Shown here: positions 59,929 through 64,000 of the stretch, in pieces | Layout: the number at the start of each line of letters is the position of its first letter | How positions within the stretch are numbered: position 1 is the first letter of the stretch | Assembly (NCBI RefSeq): GCF_004770615.1 | Contig: NZ_RQER01000008.1 | Location: 1-64,000, forward strand | Source: Leptospira langatensis | GTDB taxonomy: Bacteria; Spirochaetota; Leptospiria; Leptospirales; Leptospiraceae | Direction: 5' to 3' | DNA: 64,000 nt | Notes under the pieces: model-generated | The model's input: the letters and a program-made list of their open reading frames with translations, nothing else | Database searches by the model: none | Told to the model about the DNA's origin: nothing | Program-made: the position numbers and the translations under genes

Positions 59929-60729
59929 CTATTTGGCGACAGTTGCATGTTCTGTGATAAAGTCTGCGATTAGGTCGTAAGCCAGCCAACCTTCCGTTCC
60001 TTCCTTCAATGGTTCACCGAATTCCGTTCTGTCACGAATGGAAGTCGATTGAGGGATCGGTGGAAGGATAACCGGGATCGGAACTTGTTCGAAGCCGGGG
60101 CCGTCTGTTTGGAGAAATTCCAAAAGTTTTGGGACTTGTTGGAGTTGCTCATAGATTATCTCACTTCGGCCCGACTTTCCCCATATTGTCGGAAGGATAC
60201 TGACTGAGGCAAGGGTGGAGCCCGGAAAATTCACCGCTTCATTGATCTTCCGAAAGACTTTCTTAATGGTACGGACGGCCCACTTGGATGGGTTTGCTGG
60301 AATGATGACGGAGTCGGCGGCAAGAAAAGCTGAAAGCATTTCAGCGGATCCGGAACCGGGTGTGTCGATAACGATGAAATCGTAATCGGACTTCCTTAGA
60401 ACTTCCCGCAGCTTGGTTAATAGGGAAAGATTCTTGCTTACATGGAATTGGAAATCTTCCAACTCCATTGCCGATGTAAGAATGTCCACCCCATGCTTTG
60501 TCCGTATGGATTCTTTCAGGGTTGTCTCGGATCGGATTACCGTAAAGACGTTTGCCTCATCGAAAAACTCCGGCGGTTCATCCGGAAAGAAGGCATCGGA
60601 TAAATCCGCTTGCGGATCATGGTCAACAGCAAGTGTTCTGCCTCGACGCGCCAGGGACATGGAAAGGTGGGCGGCCGAAGTAGACTTCGCAACGCCACCC
60701 TTTACGTTTGCGATAGTAAAAATCTTCAT
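59929..60729 (-). CDS. parA: ParA partition ATPase
   Basis: The 266-residue protein has the deviant Walker A motif KGGVAKSTSA at residues 10-19 (with the signature Lys-10), AVDHDPQADLSDAF, and IVIDTPGSGS as Walker B. The motif has Ala where KGGVGKST is usual, a variant seen in other ParA proteins. It partitions the plasmid prophage with ParB. Confidence 0.9.
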   Translation of the reverse strand: MKIFTIANVKGGVAKSTSAAHLSMSLARRGRTLAVDHDPQADLSDAFFPDEPPEFFDEANVFTVIRSETTLKESIRTKHGVDILTSAMELEDFQFHVSKNLSLLTKLREVLRKSDYDFIVIDTPGSGSAEMLSAFLAADSVIIPANPSKWAVRTIKKVFRKINEAVNFPGSTLASVSILPTIWGKSGRSEIIYEQLQQVPKLLEFLQTDGPGFEQVPIPVILPPIPQSTSIRDRTEFGEPLKEGTEGWLAYDLIADFITEHATVAK

Positions 60730-60746
60730 AATTCTAATTTCGTTCT

Positions 60747-60789
60747 ATTCTAGAATTTTTGAAAGCTTAAAATCTCTTATGTCTCATAA
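60747..60789. promoter_or_regulatory. palindromes upstream of parA
   Basis: ATTCTAGAAT (60747-60756) and TTATG-TCT-CATAA (60777-60789) lie in the parA leader on the minus strand. The core TTATGTCTC also recurs at 58708-58716 and 58770-58778. A role as parA operator or parS is likely but not shown. Confidence 0.45.
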
Positions 60790-60867
60790 AATGTGAAAAA
60801 ATATCGTCGAAAATCTTGGGAAAAAACATTTGCCCGAAACTTACACGTATGAGACTAAATAAGACTT

Positions 60868-61479
60868 ATGTCACATTTACTACTGACCCGAAAAAATTCC
60901 TTCCTTGAGTCAAAAGTTGATTTTTCATCACCCGAGGAAGTGGCCGAAATTAAGGCCTTCATTCAGGCTATCTTCAGCCGTAAAGGTTATACGAAGTCCA
61001 GCTCGACTAATGTTGACTTGGATCGTTGGTCTACATGGTTTTGCGTTCGTGGAGAGGCCGGGGAAATCCTCGCCGCCATGAGGGTGGTAGAAAAGAGGCC
61101 CTACAATTTTCTTCCGATTGAACAAGCTATTATCTGTGATGAAACTCCACTCCGTAGATATGCAGTAGAAAATTATAATACTGCGGATTGGAATAATGTT
61201 GCGTTTAGCAATACAAGGGAAGGCTTAAAAGCAGCAAAACAATGCTTCGCACTTGCCGCTCGCTTTTGCATAGAAAAGAATTACGACATGGTCTATGGGT
61301 TTTACGACCTGAAAAATCCTGCCATTGTCAAGCTTTATTCAAAAGTTGGAATTCTCCCAAGTGAGATATTTCCCAAGCTAGTTTATTTTCCTGGATCAAC
61401 GCTTAACGGTACGAATGTGGAGCTCACAATTATAGAAATTACAAAACAGACTTTACAAAACATTGTGTCAAAAATATAG
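60868..61479 (+). CDS. GNAT-fold autoinducer-synthase-like protein
   Basis: The 203-residue protein has the order of N-acyl amino acid synthases (FeeM-like) and LuxI-type enzymes: NVDLDRWSTWFCVRGEAGEI with GEILAAMRVVE, FLPIE, WNNVAFSNTREGLK and YGFYDLKNPAIVKLYSKVGI. These are acyl-transferase folds that use acyl carrier or acyl-CoA substrates. A signal synthase is a reasonable guess. It precedes a seven-helix membrane protein by eight bases. Confidence 0.6.
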   Translation: MSHLLLTRKNSFLESKVDFSSPEEVAEIKAFIQAIFSRKGYTKSSSTNVDLDRWSTWFCVRGEAGEILAAMRVVEKRPYNFLPIEQAIICDETPLRRYAVENYNTADWNNVAFSNTREGLKAAKQCFALAARFCIEKNYDMVYGFYDLKNPAIVKLYSKVGILPSEIFPKLVYFPGSTLNGTNVELTIIEITKQTLQNIVSKI

Positions 61480-61487
61480 TCCATTCC

Positions 61488-62390
61488 ATGCTTTTTCTAG
61501 CGGCAATCAATGTAATTTGTTCATTTTGTACGTTTTTTCTAGGAATTTATGTCTTTCGGACAAAGGTTACCGTAGTTCCCTTGAGGCTGCGATTTTCCTT
61601 TTTGGTTCTGACACTTGCCGCCACACTTTGGGTAATCGGGTCCGGGATGAGAAATTTCATTCCTTTATCCCTTGCGCAACAAATTCCAAACTGGACGTTG
61701 GGGGTTACCGTTCTGATTCCCTTCTTTCTATTGGAAGTTGTTCGTGGAGCAACAAATAGGAAGCACCCCTCAAGGGGCATTCGCTTCGCTGAGGCTTTAC
61801 TTCTCTCCTATCTCTTATACTCTGCATTCGCCTGTAAGATGATTGTAGTTACAGGTAATATCTCCGTGTATAGGCCGCTCCTAGCATACCACATATTGAT
61901 CGCTTACGCAGCGTTCTATTGTGGATCAGCCGTGCTTCTGCTTATTTCAACGATTCAGAAGACCGAAGGAAATAGAAAATTTATGGCTCTTATAATGACG
62001 ATCGGCATTGCGTATGGCCTTTGCGTCGCCTTACTGTTCATTTATTTACTTCCTATTTTTGGAATTTTCAAAGGCTACCTTTCATCAATCGGGGTATTGG
62101 GATGGGCAATTCACTGGGCTATTATCTTAGTTGATTATGGTGCATTAGAAATATCTCAAGTTCCGAGTGTGTTGGATGAACGACCCATCCTACTCAAAGT
62201 TTTTGCGCCAAGTTTGCGTCTCTTACAGAGATTTTTTTGTCCGAACGATTATTCGGAACGATTACGTAAGGAAAGGGCAGCGCTTGTTGAGCAAATCATG
62301 TTATACGATCTCGATTTAAGAGAAAATGCAAATTTAAGTCGCCAAGCGAGATATGAAAGGGTAGGGGAGAGGTTCGCACTCTTTCTCTAA
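61488..62390 (+). CDS. seven-helix membrane protein, candidate receptor
   Basis: The 300-residue protein has about seven hydrophobic segments, starting with AAINVICSFCTFFLGIYVF and including LLLSYLLYSAFACKMIVV, IAYAAFYCGSAVLLL and AYGLCVALLFIYLLPIFGIF. A cytoplasmic tail follows from about residue 250 (SERLRKERAALVEQIMLYDL). The N-terminal part resembles the 7TM sensor segments found ahead of histidine kinases. No kinase domain follows. It ends by overlapping the repressor gene's 3' end by four bases. Confidence 0.55.
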   Translation: MLFLAAINVICSFCTFFLGIYVFRTKVTVVPLRLRFSFLVLTLAATLWVIGSGMRNFIPLSLAQQIPNWTLGVTVLIPFFLLEVVRGATNRKHPSRGIRFAEALLLSYLLYSAFACKMIVVTGNISVYRPLLAYHILIAYAAFYCGSAVLLLISTIQKTEGNRKFMALIMTIGIAYGLCVALLFIYLLPIFGIFKGYLSSIGVLGWAIHWAIILVDYGALEISQVPSVLDERPILLKVFAPSLRLLQRFFCPNDYSERLRKERAALVEQIMLYDLDLRENANLSRQARYERVGERFALFL

Positions 62391-62824
62391 CTTTTGGCGC
62401 TAGATGAAATCTTTCTGATAAGGTTTAAAGTCAAATCGAGCTCCTTCGGTGAGAACTCAAGGAGTAGCATTTTCATTTCCTTTACGCATCCCTTTTCCTT
62501 CATTGCTTTCCAAAGTTCTTCATATTCGTCCAGGCTTTTCTGCGCTCCCTTTCCTTCGCTTAGATAACGTCTTTTGAAATCAACGGGAAGGAGATCGTCC
62601 ATAACCCAATTCGGATCCACATGGTATTCGCGCCGTAACGCAGAAAGGAAAGCGCGAGAAGGTGTCTTCGTCTTTCCGGTTAGGATATGGCTTAATCCGG
62701 CAGGGGTCTGCTCTAATTTTGAGGCGATGTCTTTTTGCTTGAGATCGGAATTCTTAGCAATCTGGTCATCAACGATCCGTTGGACCTTGGCAGGAAATAG
62801 CTTCGGAATCTTTTCTTTGGACAT
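62387..62824 (-). CDS. CI-like XRE repressor
   Basis: From ATG 62824 the product has 145 residues (an upstream in-frame ATG at 62845 adds seven). The helix-turn-helix is KQKDIASKLEQTPAGLSHIL and the C-terminus is helical (KEKGCVKEMKMLLLEFSPKE). It is read from the leftward side of the divergent promoter region, as a lysogeny repressor would be. The first operator lies over its start region. Confidence 0.7.
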   Translation of the reverse strand: MSKEKIPKLFPAKVQRIVDDQIAKNSDLKQKDIASKLEQTPAGLSHILTGKTKTPSRAFLSALRREYHVDPNWVMDDLLPVDFKRRYLSEGKGAQKSLDEYEELWKAMKEKGCVKEMKMLLLEFSPKELDLTLNLIRKISSSAKS

Positions 62825-62829
62825 TTTGC

Positions 62830-62922
62830 AAATATACTCACTCAATTTTCCATTGACGGAAATATACTCAGTATATTATATTCGTCTTTGAGAAAAGGGG
62901 GCGATTTAGCCATTACTCAGTA
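62830..62922. promoter_or_regulatory. divergent repressor promoter with TACTCA operators
   Basis: AATATACT-C-AGTATATT (62861-62877) is a perfect 17-bp palindrome. AAATATACTCA also occurs at 62830-62840, 30 bp from the copy at 62860-62870. TACTCAGTA recurs at 62914-62922. On the plus strand TTGACG (62853-62858) and TATATT (62877-62882) make an 18-bp spaced promoter that encloses the palindrome. On the minus strand TATAAT (62881-62876) faces the repressor gene. This is the plan of a lambda-like switch. Confidence 0.65.
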
Positions 62923-62936
62923 GACCATTTTGGTCT
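62922..62936. repeat. AGACCA-TTT-TGGTCT inverted repeat
   Basis: A six-base perfect inverted repeat lies just downstream of the third operator element, before the early genes. It could be another binding site or a small hairpin in the transcript leader. Confidence 0.4.
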
Positions 62937-63026
62937 GGTTACATTGATACTTTGCGCGTGAGCTCAAATTGCAATTCTAATTTTGACAAGTGATTCAATT
63001 TATATCCCTGCCGGAATAGGAGGAAT

Positions 63027-63302
63027 ATGAAACTCGAGAACATTAGAGGCGTATAATCTACCCACGTTGCTTTGGTAACTAGAGAAAGGAGACCAGGAAG
63101 TTCTAAGCGACCAATAGACCGATTCAAGGCGCAAGCCCATGGATTCGACGATAATAATGAGATTTATTTCGCCGTGGTTGATCGTTTTACGGACGAGGTT
63201 TTGTATACTAATTTGGAAAAAGTAATGTGCTTCGCCTGGATTATTGAGCAGGAAGCTCAATATTTGAGGAGCGTGCATGATGAGAGCCTTAAGAAAAGCT
63301 AA
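63027..63302 (+). pseudogene. small early gene interrupted by an in-frame stop
   Basis: ATG 63027 follows AGGAGGAAT, a strong ribosome binding site, but TAA occurs after nine codons (MKLENIRGV). The same frame is open afterwards to 63302 and encodes a likely domain (DNNEIYFAVVDRFTDEVLYT and SVHDESLKKS). A TTG at 63072 is the only plausible restart upstream of the folded part. It may be a pseudogene, a read-through gene, or a short leader peptide plus a gene with an odd start. Confidence 0.4.
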
Positions 63303-64000
63303 ACGCCTTGACGGAAGACTCCGGCTGCTTCTGGCGGCACCGCCAGAAGCGTTGATTAGCCTGACAGCGTTAGAGATTGCGACCGGGATTGAAAAGGACA
63401 ACGAACCGAGAATTGCGGTAATCCGATCTACTACGGACACTTTTACTTATTACGCAGATAAGTTTTCTTTTGATGAGGATGTCTTAGAAAATCCCTCCAC
63501 GGACCATTTTATCTCTGCAATAGAGAACTGCGTGAGTCAAGGTTATTCAACGTTGATTATTGACTCGCTTACCCATAGTTGGCAACACCTTCTTTCGGAA
63601 GTAGATCGCAAAACCAAAACTCATTACAAGGGGAATAGTGGGCCTGCGTGGGCCGATTTTACCCCGAAGCAACGGGAGTTGATGCGGGTGTTGCAAACTA
63701 GCCCCTGCCATATCATCGCCTTAGTTAGGAATAAATTTGAACATGCGACGATTCGCAACGAGGCGACTGGAAAAGTTTCAGGGGAAAGAATCCTCTTAGG
63801 TCTGGAACAATCAAAGGAATTAGAATACGAATTTGATACAGTCATCCAGTTGGATCACCTAAGTGGGGGAATGATTATTAGGGATTTTGAATTTCCGGGT
63901 ACCCTATTAGAAAATGTCGGAAACGAATTCCCGGAACTAGTAGCCGGTCGCCTCCTGTCAAAAAACCAGACAACAAATCAAGAACCATGCCAAGAAGAGG
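63277..64000 (+). CDS. phage AAA-type ATP-binding-family protein, Walker A lost, 3' truncated
   Basis: The frame from ATG 63277 (GAGGAG nine bases upstream) runs off the window. It matches phage AAA_24/Sak4-like nucleotide-binding proteins: IAVIRSTTDTFTYYADKFSF, TLIIDSLTHSW as Walker B, WADFTPKQRELMRVLQ, SPCHIIALVRNKFEHA and EYEFDTVIQLDH. The Walker A region reads APPEALISLTAL where GPPxxGKSLTAL is expected, so the Gly and Lys are missing. An 11-bp inverted repeat (63327-63350) covers this site. Without the Lys, nucleotide hydrolysis is unlikely. Confidence 0.7.
   Translation, partial: MMRALRKAKRLDGRLRLLLAAPPEALISLTALEIATGIEKDNEPRIAVIRSTTDTFTYYADKFSFDEDVLENPSTDHFISAIENCVSQGYSTLIIDSLTHSWQHLLSEVDRKTKTHYKGNSGPAWADFTPKQRELMRVLQTSPCHIIALVRNKFEHATIRNEATGKVSGERILLGLEQSKELEYEFDTVIQLDHLSGGMIIRDFEFPGTLLENVGNEFPELVAGRLLSKNQTTNQEPCQEE

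Noticed and set aside
62983..63006. Promoter TTGACA followed by TATATC before the early genes
   Set aside because: The spacing is only 12 bp, too short for a normal promoter.
63000..63440. 146-codon minus-strand frame opposite the early genes
   Set aside because: It has no ribosome binding site and lies opposite two better plus-strand genes, so it is taken as a shadow frame.
1..64000. CRISPR array or insertion sequence
   Set aside because: No regularly spaced repeat clusters and no transposase-like gene were seen.

Overview
The window looks like most of the genome of a temperate, contractile-tailed phage that is kept as a plasmid (a phage-plasmid). The host is probably a spirochaete of the genus Leptospira. 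The reasons are a complete contractile-tail gene set, a parA-parB pair next to a winged-helix replication-type gene, a CI-like repressor region, no integrase, and lipoprotein signals of spirochaete type. This layout resembles the Leptospira LE1-type plasmid prophages. The host assignment is an inference from gene content, not from a sequence match. No large terminase gene is visible, and genes are cut at both ends, so the element is larger than the window.

Layout. (1) 1-13.2 kb, plus strand: tightly overlapping early or accessory genes. They include DUF4942, a phage adenine methyltransferase, a possible ADP-ribosyltransferase, a Gp37/Gp68 (DUF5131) protein, a HerA-like ATPase, DUF488, a HAD phosphatase and an MBL-fold hydrolase, with tRNA-Gly, tRNA-Met, tRNA-Tyr and one odd tRNA-like element. 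(2) 13.4-20.5 kb: a minor-head (MuF-like) protein split over two genes, a cold-shock-like protein, and a 1044-residue polyvalent protein with pyrophosphatase-like, metallopeptidase-like and ParB-like parts and a nested gene. (3) 20.5-25.0 kb, minus strand: a lipoprotein cargo gene, a tail fibre with a likely -1 frameshift extension, and baseplate J. (4) 25.0-46.5 kb, plus strand: baseplate hub, spike and gp25-like genes, a second polyvalent protein, prohead protease, scaffold, capsid, sheath, tube, tail chaperone with frameshift, tape measure, fibres and a beta-propeller protein. (5) 46.5-53.1 kb: patatin, portal (minus strand), connector genes, and a lysis cassette with endolysin, holin and spanin candidates. 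(6) 53.1-57.3 kb: orphan HicB-like regulator, secreted nuclease, an unknown four-gene minus-strand cluster and a SRAP protein. (7) 57.4-64 kb: Rep-like gene, repeat-rich intergenic region, parB, parA, then an autoinducer-synthase-like GNAT gene, a seven-helix membrane protein, a repressor with operators, and a phage AAA protein whose Walker A motif is lost.

How the parts may work together. Rep and ParAB would keep the prophage as a plasmid. The CI-like repressor would control a divergent promoter that carries repeated TACTCA operator elements. The adjoining GNAT and membrane proteins could make and sense a small signal. Ten structural transcription units have the motif CCGAT at 31-33 nt before their start codon, on both strands. 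This suggests one shared late promoter or activator site, and the motif resembles the -10 element of flagellar sigma-28 promoters.
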